Shown here piece by piece: positions 24,169 to 37,545 of a stretch of DNA of 64,000 nt. The notes under the pieces are model-generated. The model saw only the letters and a list, made by a program, of their open reading frames with translations, was not told where the DNA came from and ran no database searches. The stretch is from Peromyscus leucopus. Taxonomy: Eukaryota; Chordata; Mammalia; Rodentia; Cricetidae. How positions within the stretch are numbered: the stretch's first letter is position 1; each line of letters begins with the position of its first letter. The stretch lies in contig NC_051063.1 in NCBI RefSeq assembly GCF_004664715.2, positions 117,163,629-117,227,628 of the forward strand. The letters are read 5' to 3'. The translations under genes were made by a program, and so were the position numbers.

Positions 24169-25571
24169 AAAATAAACAGATTTGTAGGTGTGAGAAAACT
24201 TGGGTAAAAGTGTTAGTCATTTGGACTTTAGAGAATCAGCTGTAATCTGTCTTGATATCTGACATTTCAGGATTTTAACAGAAACAGCAATGTGTTGGGA
24301 ATGGTTACTACCACATGGGTCACTGGATGTAAAGCATTTTTAATATTTAGAATTCATCAATGAATATCACTGGGAGTTTAGACAAATCATGGAGTTATTC
24401 TATTTTTCTTTTCTTATCTCTAAATATAGTTTTTAGGAGAAATTACAAAGAATGCAGAGGTTGTAAGAGGCAAACATGCTATGAAACTAACTAAAAAGGT
24501 GTGTGTGAATAGTAGGCAGTACAGATAATATATGGCTGACTTGCTGACAAACAGAACCTCTGGGTTGCATACATAATAGAAATAAAAGAATAATACCACC
24601 TTGGCCACAATGCTGAATGGTAGAAATCAACTTAATGATACTCTATAATAGTGAGCTATAACATTCTTATTCCCCAGAAATTTGAATAATCATTCTTCAA
24701 CAGGTGTATTACTTTTAAAAAGTTTGAATATAGTAAATGGTACCAAGAATGGTACTAGAAAGGAACATCATATGTTACTGAGGTGTAGAATCTTGCAAAC
24801 TAATTTAGTTTTACTCATTAACAATATTTTGAAGATCTCTTTATTTTTATGTATTCATTCAATGTTATTCAAGAAATAATTAAAATAAGTTGGGCAACCA
24901 CTATATACTCTTCATAACTGAGACTGTGAATAAGCATAGAGCAATGGACTGTACCAATATATCGAAGTAAAGGCATATTTTAGGTACATTCCTCTCTATA
25001 CCACTCTTCATTTCTCTGGGGAACTTATTGAATTATTTTAAGTTCAGAGATTTTTGTTCTTTTTCTTTCTAGAGAGCTTAATTCATTGTATTATAATCAT
25101 CTAAGTGCTAGCTTATTTAAAGAGATCCTCGATTATTAGTTAAAGTCTCATTTGATCAATCACAACCTGGATGTTTGCTCTATACTCAAGATGACACCAA
25201 GTAATCTGTAGTTGAGGGAATAAATGAGAGATTTCAATGCATAACAAAAATATGCTAATTAGAAAAATGAGTAGGAGATCTGGCTTAATGTATTTCCTAT
25301 TGTCCTTCCACCAAATAAACTGTAGTGAGTTCTTGTATGCTAATGGGAAATTTAGTGAGCACTAAATAATGTCAGTGTATTTATAATTGATGGACTTTAC
25401 AGTGTTATTTATATTATAAAATGAAGAATGAAGGCTACATGGTATTCAACTACTTCAACTGCATATGCGTCTTAATATGTATTAATCTCCATATTAATAA
25501 ATGAGAATAAAACATAAATGTTAATGAACTATTATATACAAATTTATTAGTTTTTCAATGTGTTAATATTT

Positions 25572-25750
25572 AGAAATGGATAGCCAGGCTGTGGTGACGC
25601 ATGCCTTTAATCCCAACACTCGGGAGGCAGAGCCAGGCAGATCTCTGTGAGTTTGAGGCCAGCCTGGGCTACAGAGTGAGTTCCAGGAAAGGCACCAAAA
25701 CTACGCAGAGAAACCCTGTCTCGAAAAAAAAAGAAAGAAAGAAATGGATA
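25572..25750 (+). mobile_element. B1 SINE with perfect 11-bp target duplication
   Basis: The body at 25583-25739 (gccaggctgtggtgacgcat to gcagagaaaccctgtctcga) has a tail of A and aaag units. Duplicate agaaatggata is exact at 25572-25582 and 25740-25750. Slightly more diverged than the B1 at 13424. Confidence 0.95.
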
Positions 25751-27380
25751 AATATGCTTCTTTAATAATACCAATGATAGAGTCAATTCTGAAAACTCAA
25801 AAGAATGAAAGGAAATGGGCATTTTTTTCCTACAACCCTTAAAATGTTATAGAAATGTTTGTTTCTGTCTTGCCAGTTTTTATTAAAGTGATTTCTGATT
25901 TTACATACTGATTTTGAAGCCTACACTTCATAGATTGGTTTAATGAATACTTCTAGACCATTCAGCTCAATGTGCTGCATATTCCTGTTATATATCAGAT
26001 GATATCTGTCTAACCTCAGCTTCTGAAGTGCCTTCCCATCTTAGCAACTTCTGTCATGGTGAAGGTTCTACATGCAAATGTTCCTATCAACTTTCTGTAC
26101 AGGCTGGTCTTCAAATTCCCCTTTGGAAATTCTTGGTCTGTGTTAAGGCTTAAAAATCCATGTTTAAATTTGATATAATTTAGTTTGGTAGAAATGCTTC
26201 CATTTTCAATCTTTGAGAAAATGGTGCCCTCCTCAGGAAATAATGGATTGTTGGTGGGTAATACAGATAAATGGGAGCAGAAAGGAGCTTCATGAAGAAA
26301 TTGTTTTGCTTTTCTCTTAAAAACTCCAGGCTTTATATGTTCAAAATCAAGCACATTACTGCACACATACATCCAATTATCTGTATATTCAGCAAACATA
26401 AGTATTTCATATTCCATGTATGCCATAATGAGAGTTGAGCAGGCAACAATCACTACTTATTTCACATCTTTACCTGGTTCCACCCAATCTATATAATGTC
26501 AAGTAAGTAACATATAGTGAAATGCAGCTTCTGTGGTAATTGTGACTTAATATGCAAGGACATTTGTGAGTGAAGAAAAGAATACCATGGAAGTGAAGAC
26601 ACACGGGGATCCTGTTCAGTCCCTGAACTCAGAGCACTAAAACAGTGACTGTCACAAAGCAAATATTCACTATTTATGAAATGTATTTATGACTGGAGAC
26701 TCCTTGAAACGTGCCTATGGTTTTGGTTAGTGGTTTTTGGGAATGAAAATACACAGCCCATAGCTAACATAATATGTCAGGAAGTATGCAGTTAAATAAG
26801 GTTTATATTAGCTCCAATTATTATAAAAACTACTAAAATGTTAAGAGCACAAGTAATATTTATAAAAATTTAACTACATACCCAGTTCTACTTTGTTGTG
26901 TAAATGAACTCATTTAATACCTATAGATTCTGCCATCATATCTGTTAAATGCCGTGTCATTACATTATAGATAAATAGAACTGTTATAGTTTAAGTCTCC
27001 CCTACTGATCTCCTTCATAAAATAATTAACAGAAGGTATATGTCTTTATAGGCAAAGGAAGTATTCTCTTCCACCAATGGGAATGCTAGAATTACATCAC
27101 AGTGGTTGTTTTTACCAGAAGTCAAGCAATGTGGTTCTACAGAATAACACCATCCAAGTATAATGAATTACAAACTGACAGTCTGAAACCAGATTGACCA
27201 AGATGGGTCTGTTGCTGGTTAGAGTTCCAAGTGTAGACCAGACATTTTAGCTGTTTCTAACACCCTCTTCTGATGTTATTTGTCACAGCAGTGAGACTAC
27301 AAGGACAGACATACAGAACAACCAAGTGAGACAGAGGAAGAAAGAACAGATAAGATGCTCACTTGTAGTAGTTCATGTTT

Positions 27381-27934
27381 AAAATCCTAGATTCTTTTTT
27401 TTTTTCCTTTTATTTTATTTTACAATACCATTCAGTTCTACATATCAGCCACGGATTCCCTTGTTCTTCCCCCTCCGGCCCCCTCCCCTACCCCCAGGCC
27501 ACCCCTCATTCCCACTTCCTCCAGGGCAAAGCCTCCCCAAGGACTGAGATCGACCTGGTAGACTCAGTCCAGGCAGGTCCAGTCCCCTCCTTCCAGGCCG
27601 AGACAAGCCACCCTGCATAAGCCCCAGGTTTCAAACAGCCAACTCATGCAGTGAGCACAGGACCTGGTACCACTGCCTAGATGCCTCCCAAACAGATCAA
27701 GCCAATCAACTGTCTCACCTATTCAGAGGGCCTGATCCAGTTGGGGGCCCCTCAGCCTTTGGTTCATAGTTCATGTGTTTCCATTCGTTTGGCTATTTGT
27801 CCCTGTGCTTTATCTAACCTTGGTTTCAACAATTCTCGCTCATATAAACCCTCCTCTTTCTCACTAATTAGACTCCCAGAGCTCCACCCGGGGCCTAGTT
27901 GTGGATCTCTGCATCCAGTAAAATCCTAGATTCT
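27381..27934 (-). mobile_element. 5'-truncated L1 with perfect 15-bp target duplication
   Basis: The body at 27396-27919 is a rodent L1 3' end read on the - strand. A T-run marks the poly(A) side. It is followed by catatcagccacggattccc, a C-rich polypurine-strand tract (the reverse of the G-rich 3' UTR), gcaaagcctccccaaggact, and the end of ORF2. Duplicates aaaatcctagattct at 27381-27395 and 27920-27934 are identical. The short + strand frames across it are shadows. Confidence 0.95.
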
Positions 27935-29898
27935 AAAGATAAAGTGACATCATGTGACAGAGAAAACATTAGCTCTGTTGCAAAAGCCTGGGAAGAACTT
28001 CTGGTGCTCCTCAGTGATTCTTAGGTGAGATTGAAGGAGCTGGTGGACCTCTCGGGGCCTATGTCTCCTCACATACAAAATGATGGTAGTGATACTACCT
28101 TCTTCAGAACAATGTGCCTCAACTTTATATATTACAACACAGTATATAAAGACTAGTTCTCATAAGGAGTAAGAGGGATGTTTAAAAGTCACTGCATGTT
28201 CTCTATTTGCTATTTTCGTGGCACTTTCTAGTATTAGTAGCACTACTTCAGCAATTCTCTGAAGCCTGCATTTGAGTGTAGGACAATCTTACATGAATAG
28301 TGCATTCTAGGAATAGTGAACCTGCCTCCATCCTCAGCTACAGATTAATTATCACTCCTGCAGTGATTACTTGGTTTTATTTGCCAATGAGGCTGTCCTT
28401 CTACTCTACTCACCACGTGTCCCCTGGCTAAGAAGGCTACCCCAAACCATATGCCCTCAAATCAGATGCTGTACCAAATTGGCAGCACAGTAGTCCAAGC
28501 GAATGGGTGGCAGCAAGACAAACCCTGGGACTTCAGGAATGAACAGCAGATTGCTTCCCGACTGGTGACTGGAGGTTGAAGCTTGCTCAGAAAGGCAGAA
28601 ATACCAGGGTTATGGAATGAAGTAATCTCAGAAATCAGAGAAATATCTTTAGTTCTGCTCTTGCCATCAGATGGGATGTCAGAGGGGAACCTGTCTCTGC
28701 ATTTGTTTCTTTTCTTATTATTGGACCATAACCAGGTTTAAAATGCTTCCTTGCTTTCTTCTCTGAATTAGAATTAATTCCCTATACTAAATTGTCATTG
28801 TGCCATTATAACCATATTTGACCATATTCCCACAGCTCTTTATCTTGTTATATTTAGCTCTTAAAACAGTTTGTCTTTGTTAGATTGATTCATGTGTGTC
28901 TCTCCCAGTATATCTTGAGCTCTCTGCTGACAGAGTTTATATATTGATCACCTCTGGAATCTAGCAATGTCCATTACACATAGAAGCCATCCACTAAGAC
29001 TTCCTAAAGTGTCATGTAATTGATAATTTTGAGGCAGGCAGCCACCATAGGTTATCAATAACATTTGTTGTGAAATAAAATATACCATCCAAGGACATTG
29101 AATTATACTCTATCTTCTGATAAATCAGTTGCTATGATGAGTAACCTAAAACATGCCCTGTAATGAAAATCTCTCAGCTCTTTGTAGGATCAATGTGCTT
29201 CAGAAGTAGGGGAATTATAATATTGTTAACCTAAATATTTCATTGACAGTAATAGATAGAAAAATAGGTCTTCATCATTATCACTGAGCTGTTAAATCTG
29301 AAGAGAATCTTTAAACTTTTTAACGACACAGGCAGGATAATTTCCTCACAGAGCGTTCCCTGCTAAGTGTAGGGTGGAAGGCAAACTATTAGTTCCCAGA
29401 GGTAGTACAGAATATTTAACATGACAACAGGGTATTTAACAAAGACAAGCAGCATAGGACTGTGGAAAGTCTCCTCATCTTCCTTACTTGAGAACAAAGA
29501 TCAGAACTTCTGTAATAACACCAAATCACAGATCCAAGAAAACTGCTCAATGAATCAAAGGGCCAGAAAAGAGGATCCCTGCAGATAATACATCATATGA
29601 CTAAGATTATAGACTTCAGTACTTGGCAATCCTGATTTTAAATCATCCATCTGTATGATCTTTACTATAATGCTTGTGATTATCTAAACCAGAAAATGGT
29701 TTAAATATTAGTAACTGTATGAAGTTATAGCTTTCATGTTTTAGTGTGATTGTGTGTGATGTTGATGGAATCCATGGCCTTGTACAATTCAAGTGCTTTT
29801 TTACTGAGGTACACACCAACCCCAAAGCTTTTATTTTCACTGTCATACTTTTATAAATAATGACCTTATTACAAACAAAGTGTTGGCCATTAAGATAT

Positions 29899-29942
29899 TT
29901 ACTTACTTACTTACTTACTTACTTACCTACTTACTTACTTTA
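29899..29942. repeat. (ACTT)n tetranucleotide repeat
   Basis: About eleven ACTT units with one C interruption (acctac). Confidence 0.93.
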
Positions 29943-29965
29943 TATGTTTATTTATTACTATTGGG

Positions 29966-30096
29966 TTTTTTTTTCTTTTGAGACAGTTTCTCACTTTGTA
30001 GCTGTCGCTGTCCTGAATCTCACGATGTAGACGACGCTGACCTCAAATTCACAGAAATCTGCCTGTCTCTGCCTCCTGCATGCTGGGATTAAACAC
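29966..30096 (-). mobile_element. Old B1 SINE
   Basis: The + strand shows a T-run, tttgagacagtttctcactt, gacctcaaattcacagaaat, ctgcctgtctctgcctcctg and gctgggattaaac, the reverse complement of B1. It is more diverged than the other copies and lacks a clear target duplication. Confidence 0.85.
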
Positions 30097-30842
30097 AACT
30101 TTTTCTATTGAGGCAGTATTCATTCAATCGCTTCAAAATTAGTTAAACACTATGATGTGATAGAAAAAAATTAAATTAACGAAGGACTACTTAGATGAAT
30201 ATTCCAGCTGAGTACAATAATGTAGGCCCCTCTCCTATGAATTGGGCTATTACTTGACATTTATATCACAAAAAGTAGTCAGCTGTAGATCATTTTTAGA
30301 TGTATGTGTTTCCGGAAATAGAAACCACACATTCAAAAGGCCCAGGATGAAAGTTTTTACACAAAGGTAGGAAAGAAGATTAGAGACACTAAAGATGATT
30401 AATGTGAGGGTCTAGTGAAAGACAAGGTTGGGATTAACAGAGAAGTTAAAGTGCAGTATGAAGATTTTAATGTTTCTTATTCTGCTATGTTACCCTTCAA
30501 TTTTCAAGAAAAAGTTGGTTTCGGCTAACAGTTTTTTGTCTTCCAATTTGTGATTAGTGGAAGCTGTTGCTTTTACTTCTGTGGAGAGACAGCAGATCAT
30601 AGTGAGAGTGTGTGATACAGATAATTCACTGAACTCATGACTAGGAAGCAAATATGAAGAAAACAAAGGTTTTAGGATCCCCTGATACCCTTTAAGAACA
30701 TTATATTTATGACCTAATAACCTCCTCTGAGGACTTTCTTTGTAAAGGTTCCACCATTTGCCAATAATGTTGTTGTCTGGGGAACAATCCTTTGACATTA
30801 TTGACTTCTCTAATATACCTAGGTGTAGGCAGATTTTTTTTG

Positions 30843-31480
30843 TCAGGATCATTGGCTCCATTATAATGACATGAGGACATATTATTTATTATGAAAGCTC
30901 ACTCAATAGCTTAGGCTTGTTTCCTTCCTTGCTTCCTTGCTTCCTTCCTTCCTTTCTTTCTCTTTCTTTTTTCTTTCTTCCATTCTTTCTTTCTTCCTTC
31001 CTCCCTCCCTCTCTCTCTTTTCTTTCTTTCTTTCCCCTTTGGCTCTTTGAGGGGTCTACAAGAGCTTATTCTTTTTTTTTCTTAATTTAAATTATCCCAT
31101 CTACCTTATGCCTCTGGGCTTTTACCTTTTTCTATTTCCATATACCTTTCTTTACTTCTTACTCTATGGCTTACAGTGTAGCTGGGTGGCTAGACCCTGA
31201 TGTCTTCCTTCCCATCTCCTTTTTCTTGTTCCTCGAACTCTTCTTCCAAGATTTCTCCTCCTATTTATTCTCTCTGCCTGCTAGCCCCAACTATTTTTTC
31301 TCCTGCCTTGTTATTGGCTGTTCAGCTCTTTATTAGACCAATCAGGTGTTTTAGACAGGCAAAGAAAAAACAGCTTCACAATTTTAAATAAATGCAACAT
31401 GAAAGAATGCAACACATCTTTACATCATTAAACAAGTGTTACACAGCATAAATGAAGGTAACATATCTTAAAATAAATTT
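30843..31480 (-). repeat. LTR-like rodent repeat, left copy, with pyrimidine expansion
   Basis: Shares with 33632-33968 the phrases ttattatgaaagctc, caatagcttaggcttgtttc, a middle with gcctgctagccccaa, and ctctttattagaccaatcag, the last reading as an AATAAA-bearing ccaat region on the - strand. Positions 30919-31035 are a TTCC/TTTC microsatellite inserted in it. I take it as a rodent retroviral-type LTR on the - strand. The family name is unknown to me. Confidence 0.5.
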
Positions 31481-32639
31481 CCACAAAATCCATCTTTGAC
31501 CTTCCAGGCTATCTGACAAACTTTTCTGTAAAGCAGGATTTTTGAAGGACTGTACTACCTTGTATGGAAATATTCAGCAGTCATTTTCATTTGTGTCCTC
31601 CTTGTTCAGTTTGTACAACTGTCAACAGTTGATACAAGGGCAGTTTCTTTGAGCAGTGGCTAACTTTTGCCACAAAGAGCAAATTCCATTTGGAAGTTCT
31701 TTGATGCCCATCATTCCTTTTTGAAGTTAATTGGTACTATCAGGAGCAGATGTGTCTCACTATTGTGAAAAGCCTTATGTTATTAAATCATTTTAAATGC
31801 CATATTCTGTAGGTTTTTGAAGTGCTTGAAGATTATGTATCTATCTAAAATATATCCTTGCATGATCTTGAAAATATATGTAACATGACTCTAAGTTTAA
31901 ACTGTGTAGCTTTCAAGGACTAAAACTTTACATTTTTTAATTACCTGCAGAGGTCCAATATCTTAATAATAGAAACATAAATACAATATAACAAAAACAT
32001 CTTAAATTTGCATCAATATACAAAAGTCCATATGAATATAAAATAGTTGTGACTAGTAGTTGTTCTTAAGTAGACTCAACAATCTACTCTTTTACCCGAT
32101 TGTTTCTATATATTCTCTTTTTCTCTTGAGAAAGAAATATGTGAATCTCATCTTCTTTGTTCATTTTTTTTCTGACCATGACCAATAACAATTTGTAATC
32201 AACACTCCTAAACAATGACAAACATCCATAACCCAACAGATGACCAGAAACCATCCACTCCATATCTTGGGAATTAGGGTGTTGTGTTCTCTAGACTTTT
32301 TACTGTTGTCTAGGGACACTAGCACCTTTAGAGAATCCTGAGAAAATTAGGATAATGTTCAAGTCCTGGGAGGGCTAGCTGTATCATTTGTTGTATAGGT
32401 TCTGTGTAATGAGAAAGTGAAAGGCTTGTCTGAAATCCTAACTGGAGTAGTCTGTGAGGTTGAGCCATCTCACCCAGCAACTTTGAAGCTGTTCTGAATG
32501 TAGAACTCTGAGGAAACTTCAACAGAGTTACTCTGAGAGCCCTGGATCACCTGGGGCACCCATTTTCATTGGTACCTTGGCTCCTTTTTCTAAAAACACA
32601 CAAACTTTTAGAATATATATATATATATATATAAGTTTG

Positions 32640-32671
<32 letters not shown>

Positions 32672-33631
32672 TATGGAATGTGCGATGTGCACAAACCAGC
32701 TAAAGATGATTTTTTTTTCTATGTTTGAGCAGGTAAAGGCATATGTCAACTTTATAAGTGTGTTTGGACTGCATAACCAAACTGTAATATGAATCTCTAT
32801 CGATATATGAAATGATGGCCTGTGATAATAATACAGAATCATGAGGACTCTATAGCCAACAAGATTTATTATGTCTCATCTCGTCTCCTAGCTGTTCCTA
32901 TGCAGAGGTATCAGCTTACAGGTCACCTGTTCTGTAATCTTTCTTGGCTTCCTCCCCCATGTCTGTAGCCAAGATACTCAGGAGGTCTCCCCTGCTAAAA
33001 TCTGATCTCTATTGATGTGGAAGGAATCCACAGACTTTCATTTCCTATGGAAACAAAAGCATAACCCCTTCCTGAATGTAATTCATTTTTTAACTTTCAT
33101 TTAAAGTTAAGGCATTCCTAAAGCATATGTTGGTTTAATTCACCAGTCCCTACCACAATCTAATGTCTCTCAGCATTTGTCTGTTCATTAGCATTTAAAA
33201 AAATTCAAAATTAATAAACCATATAAGGTTCCAACTCCTTGTGTTATATCCTTATGTGGCTTACTCTTTTCTTTTAAATTACTTCTCTTTTTACAGACTT
33301 TAATATTTTCAAACTCTTATTTTTTATGACTGTCTATACTTTTTCTCTTAAGCCTACACACATTGTTAAACACACTGTAACCTGTATAGATTTTTTTTCT
33401 GTTTGTATGAGCAAAACCTTAAACAATGCATGTCTTAGTTCATGGCATGCTGGTGACTCAAGCCCACAGGCAGTGGTCAGGACATGCCTCTCTGTACTGC
33501 AGCCCACATGAGATTCTCCATGACTAGGGAGTCACATTTGGCTCCATTTTTGTGTGTTTGGATTTTTTTTAAAGCTTTTTCAGGTCTTATGTTGAAATAT
33601 ATGCCCCATGTTGGACGCTACTTATAGGCAG
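31480..33631 (-). repeat. Probable internal region between two LTR-like repeats
   Basis: AT-rich, with phrases such as taaatttgcatcaatatacaaaag and gttcttaagtagactcaaca that I associate with rodent ERV-derived repeats. No gag, pol or env frame is recognisable. A (TA)n tract sits at 32612-32668. The interpretation depends mainly on the matching repeats at both sides. Confidence 0.35.
32612..32668. repeat. (TA)n microsatellite, two blocks
   Basis: Two TA blocks (32612-32633 and 32640-32668) separated by agtttg. Flanking inverted similarity makes strong hairpin potential. Tyr-Ile frames through it are not coding. Confidence 0.95.
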
Positions 33632-33968
33632 ATTTTTCTTTAGGACTGTCACCTCACTAATAATGACAGGGAGACTTATTATTAATTATGAAAGCTTGGT
33701 CAATAGCTTAGGCTTGTTTCTTACTAGCTTTTATATCTTAAATTAACCACTTTATATTAATTTACTTTCTGTCTCTTGGCTTTATTACCTCATCTCCATA
33801 TTGTCCATCCTGCTTGCTCTGTATTTCCTGGCATCTGTGCCTCCTTCTACCCAGTATCCTCTCTACCCCAAAAATCCTGCTAAGCAATTGGCCATTTAGC
33901 TTTTTATTAAACCAATCAGAGTGACACATCTTCACAGTGTACAAAAAGGGATTATTCCACAACATCGG
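33632..33968 (-). repeat. LTR-like rodent repeat, right copy
   Basis: Direct-orientation relative of 30843-31480: attattaattatgaaagctt, caatagcttaggcttgtttc, taaattaaccactttata, tttttattaaaccaatcaga and ttcacagtgtacaaaaaggg. On the - strand it ends with gattggtttaataaaaagct, a polyadenylation-signal context typical of LTRs. Confidence 0.55.
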
Positions 33969-34980
33969 TGTTTTGACAAAATTGAAATGTTTGGCTTAAC
34001 GTTAAGTTACCTTGCTTGCTTAGACAAATGAATTGTTGAAAGAGAACTTCAGTGTAGAATGAGACCATTCTGTAGCATTAATTTGGTTGAAAAACAATAA
34101 TGTTATCAACCAGAGGAGACAGGAGGTTTGATGGGGAGAAAACAGTCCATGTGTATTTCAGTGCCAAAATGAACAGAACATATGATGCAATAGATGTGAT
34201 ACTGATTTAACTAGAAATAATTTAAAAAGTAAGGTGCTCCCAAGGATGCCTCAGGAATAGGGACATTAGGGAAAAAATAATGCTATAAAGAGATGCCAGG
34301 AGACACAAGTAATAAATTCAGTGAAAAATAAATCATTGCTAACTTATCAATATATGAGTCATTTGCAGATATCACAATTAGATATTCAATAGAGGATTTT
34401 AGCTGTTAAGTTGGATCATGTCATGTGGTACTCAAAAATCAGAATAAATTTGAAAACATACATTTGGTAATATTTAGCACATAGAAAGTGCTTAAAACTG
34501 TCAAAACAGTTAAAATTACCCAGGCACTTAGTACCATAGAAGAAATGGTCCAAATGTTTTAACCCATCCCATTATTTAAGAGGATGAGCAGATACAGATT
34601 AGGAAGCAGTAAGTCTCAGGAGGATTGACTAAAGACAAAGGAGATAAACCAGGATATGAAGTCCTAAAATCCACATAAGAACACAAGAATATCAAGAAAG
34701 GAAATCAACAAATATGTCTACTTCTCTGAAAACAGCAATAAAAACATTCTAATGGACCTGGTAGTGACTGGTGCAGCAGCAGACTTGGTAACTGCTCCAA
34801 GTACAGGGAGCCAGAATGAAAAAGTTTTAGAACAGTGCTTTGCAAAGGTATCTAACAAGAAGTGGGACAGAGAAATGGGATAGGGTTTACTAAAAAATCT
34901 GTATTAGTAGGAAATTCAGTTGTAAGGAGAAAGACATACAGTGGAAAATTGGAAAACCTCCTTAGCGTTTTGGTTGACTG

Positions 34981-35330
34981 TCGTAGTTACTCTATTGCTG
35001 TGAAGAGACACTAAGGAAACTCTTATACAAGAAAGCATTAATTTGAAGCTTATGGGTCCAAAGAAGGGTAGAATCTATGACCATCATGTTGGGATGCAGA
35101 CAGGCATGACACTGGAGCAGTAGCTGAGAGCTGTACATCTTGATCTGTGAGCTGCATATCGGGGGTCGGGGCCCGACATGGACTTTTGAAATCTCAAAGC
35201 CCCTTCTCAGTGATTACATCTCCTCCAACAAATCTGTGCTGCTATAACAAGGCCAAACGTTTTCCAACAAGGCTATACCTAATTCTACCCAAATAGTTCC
35301 ACTAACTGGAAAAGTTTTCACATGGTGCAA
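34981..35330 (+). repeat. Old rodent interspersed repeat
   Basis: Same family as 12679-13128: tagttactctattgctgtgaagagaca, tgacactggagcagtagctgagagc, gaaatctcaaagccccttctcagtgat and ctcctccaacaa. A short duplication of caacaaggc/acaaggc is visible. It includes a gggggtcggggcccgac patch, unusually GC-rich for this region. Confidence 0.5.
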
Positions 35331-35404
35331 TTCTTTCCAACCTGCTTGATACTATGCGGTACAACTCCATATATACCACCCATTATCATCTGTTCAAAGT
35401 TTGT

Positions 35405-35520
35405 ATTATAACTTTTATTAAATGTCTGAAAACTCAGATTCAGAAATACTGAAGCATTTATACAAAATTTCTAAGCTAGTAGTTAACTGGCAGGATTTCA
35501 GCTGACCTCTGTATTATTTA
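35405..35520 (+). repeat. MIR-like fossil SINE
   Basis: The order gaaaactcagattcagaaat, aatttctaagctagtagtta and actggcaggatttcagct matches the core of MIR (gaaactgaggc.. to cacacagctagtaagtggcagag). Heavily diverged. Confidence 0.5.
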
Positions 35521-36351
35521 GAAATATCATCTCCTGGGTCTGCCAGTGTATCAGTTCAGACTTCAAGGATAGTCACATGAGAAATACAGCCTCCTAAGGG
35601 GAGAATTCAATTTTTTTTTATTGTTCCACAGTTTGGTGTCTTGAAAGAAGACATTCATACTAATCTAGTTCAAAGAATAAATGCTCAAAATCAATGTCAA
35701 GAGAGTTGAATTCTTCTGAGGTTTTCTGTCCTTGACTTATACATGGCCATCCTGTCTGTGTCCTCATGGAGAATTCTTTCTGTGTGCATCTGTGTCCTGT
35801 ATTTCTTTTATAGATACTGGTCATATCTGATTGCAGCTCCCACTAATGACTTACTTAACTTAATAGCCAGTCTCTGACTCTGCCTTTAAATCCAGTCACA
35901 CCATGCGATTCTGAGGATTTTACTTCAATATATTGATTTGGGTGTGGGGGCCCATTTAACCTTTTAAGATGTTGTAAGAATAAAAATCGAACTCTAGCTG
36001 AAGGTAGATGAAAAAGGAATAGGAAATGTTGAATTAGAGAGAACATTTTAATAATGTGATAGCAAGAATCTGAAGGAAAATAACTTTTTAGAATAGATTT
36101 TTAATTTAATAATATATGGCAGGTCACTGAGGTTATAATTTATGGGAATTATGCCAAAGGAATGGCAGGAAAATATTAGAAGTGGAGAACATTGATCTGC
36201 TTTAAAACCTAAATTATGAAAAATTACATGGCTTCAATTTCAAAGCTGTTTTTAAAATAAAAATTTTCCATGTTGTTCTTTAACAACATTTTAAAGCAAA
36301 TAATAACCTATAAAGTGCAAAATATCCACAGGCAATGTTAATTTTCCACTT

Positions 36352-36530
36352 TATTTCTGATATTTTTAAATTAATTAATTTTTTTATTTTATAATTAACT
36401 TGATTTCACATATCAGCCACGGATTCCCCTTTCCTCCCTCCTCCTACCCCCAGCCCTCCCCCTCAATCCACCCCCCATTACCACCTCCTCCAAGGCAAGG
36501 TCTCCCCTGGGGTATTTCTGATATTTTTAA
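36352..36530 (-). mobile_element. Very short L1 (143 bp) with perfect 18-bp target duplication
   Basis: The body at 36370-36512 begins with T/A-rich sequence (poly(A) side), then catatcagccacggattccc, a C-rich tract and ccaaggcaaggtctcccctg: only the last part of an L1 3' UTR on the - strand. Duplicates tatttctgatatttttaa at 36352-36369 and 36513-36530 are identical. Confidence 0.95.
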
Positions 36531-37504
36531 TTTTATGAATTTAATATAATTCTGATTCCTTGTGTGTTTCTCTAAGTAGCAAAGCAAAATTTCTTCGTGT
36601 ATTTTTGGCCAAACAGAGGATGCATAATACAGTGTTATTTCCATCACTAGCATCAAGCCAAGATACATTTGTGGAGTACAAACTGTCACATAATCTAGAA
36701 TAACAAGGGGATACAGAGCTGTTGAATGTGAAAAAAGACATATTACTATACCCAGCAAGTTCGAGTGAAATGCCAGTCAAATATTTTTTTAACTGCATCT
36801 TTATTCATCAGAGAAAGATGTATATATTCATCAGAAGAATGAGGTTTGTTAAAATGTCATTTTTCTCATAAGAAAATGAAGCTGTAAACTCCCTTAATCT
36901 TTGAGAGAAGAGAGATAAGAAATAGAACAAAATTCAAGATTGGCATTGCCACGTTTACCTTAACAAACCAGGAGAAAATTTTTGGGGGAAGGGAGATCAC
37001 TCAGAATCCCTTAACAACAGTAATCCCTCTTCAGTGAGGTCTTCAGAAAAAAGGCTATCAAAGCTCTTGCTCATACCACTGAACTGTAAACAACAATGTG
37101 TTAATGATCAGTGTGAAGGGAGCCAGCAGAGAGCAGAGCACTCCTTAAAATCCACCTGCTGACCCTCAGTATGCTCCTTTTTCCTGCTCTTCTTCTAATT
37201 CCCAGTGTTGCCTCATTTTCCACTGTGCTATAAGGAAGGGAAGACATTTCATTTCTTTTAATAAAATGTTCTTTATAATTATCAATGTACAGTTTGTGTA
37301 ATTATAAGTTAGATAAGTCCCTCTGTTTTAGGAAGATACTAAATTATCAGATGTCCCACCTCTAACTGAAGGCATTGACAACTGACAGCTGGGAGAAGAT
37401 GAAATACCTTTTCTTAAGGAAGTTGTTCCTGGAAAGTTGATCACACTACAGTGGAAGAGTAGAAATACAAGAGTTATAGGCACCATAGATTGGATTTGAT
37501 GAGT

Positions 37505-37545
37505 TTTTCGTTTTGTTTTGTTGTTTTGTTTTGTTGTTGCTTTCT
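37505..37545. repeat. (TTTTG)n-like simple repeat
   Basis: Irregular repeat of gttttgtt units. Confidence 0.8.

Noticed and set aside
30490..30861. 123-codon open frame on the - strand
   Set aside because: Runs into an LTR-like repeat and has no recognisable motif.
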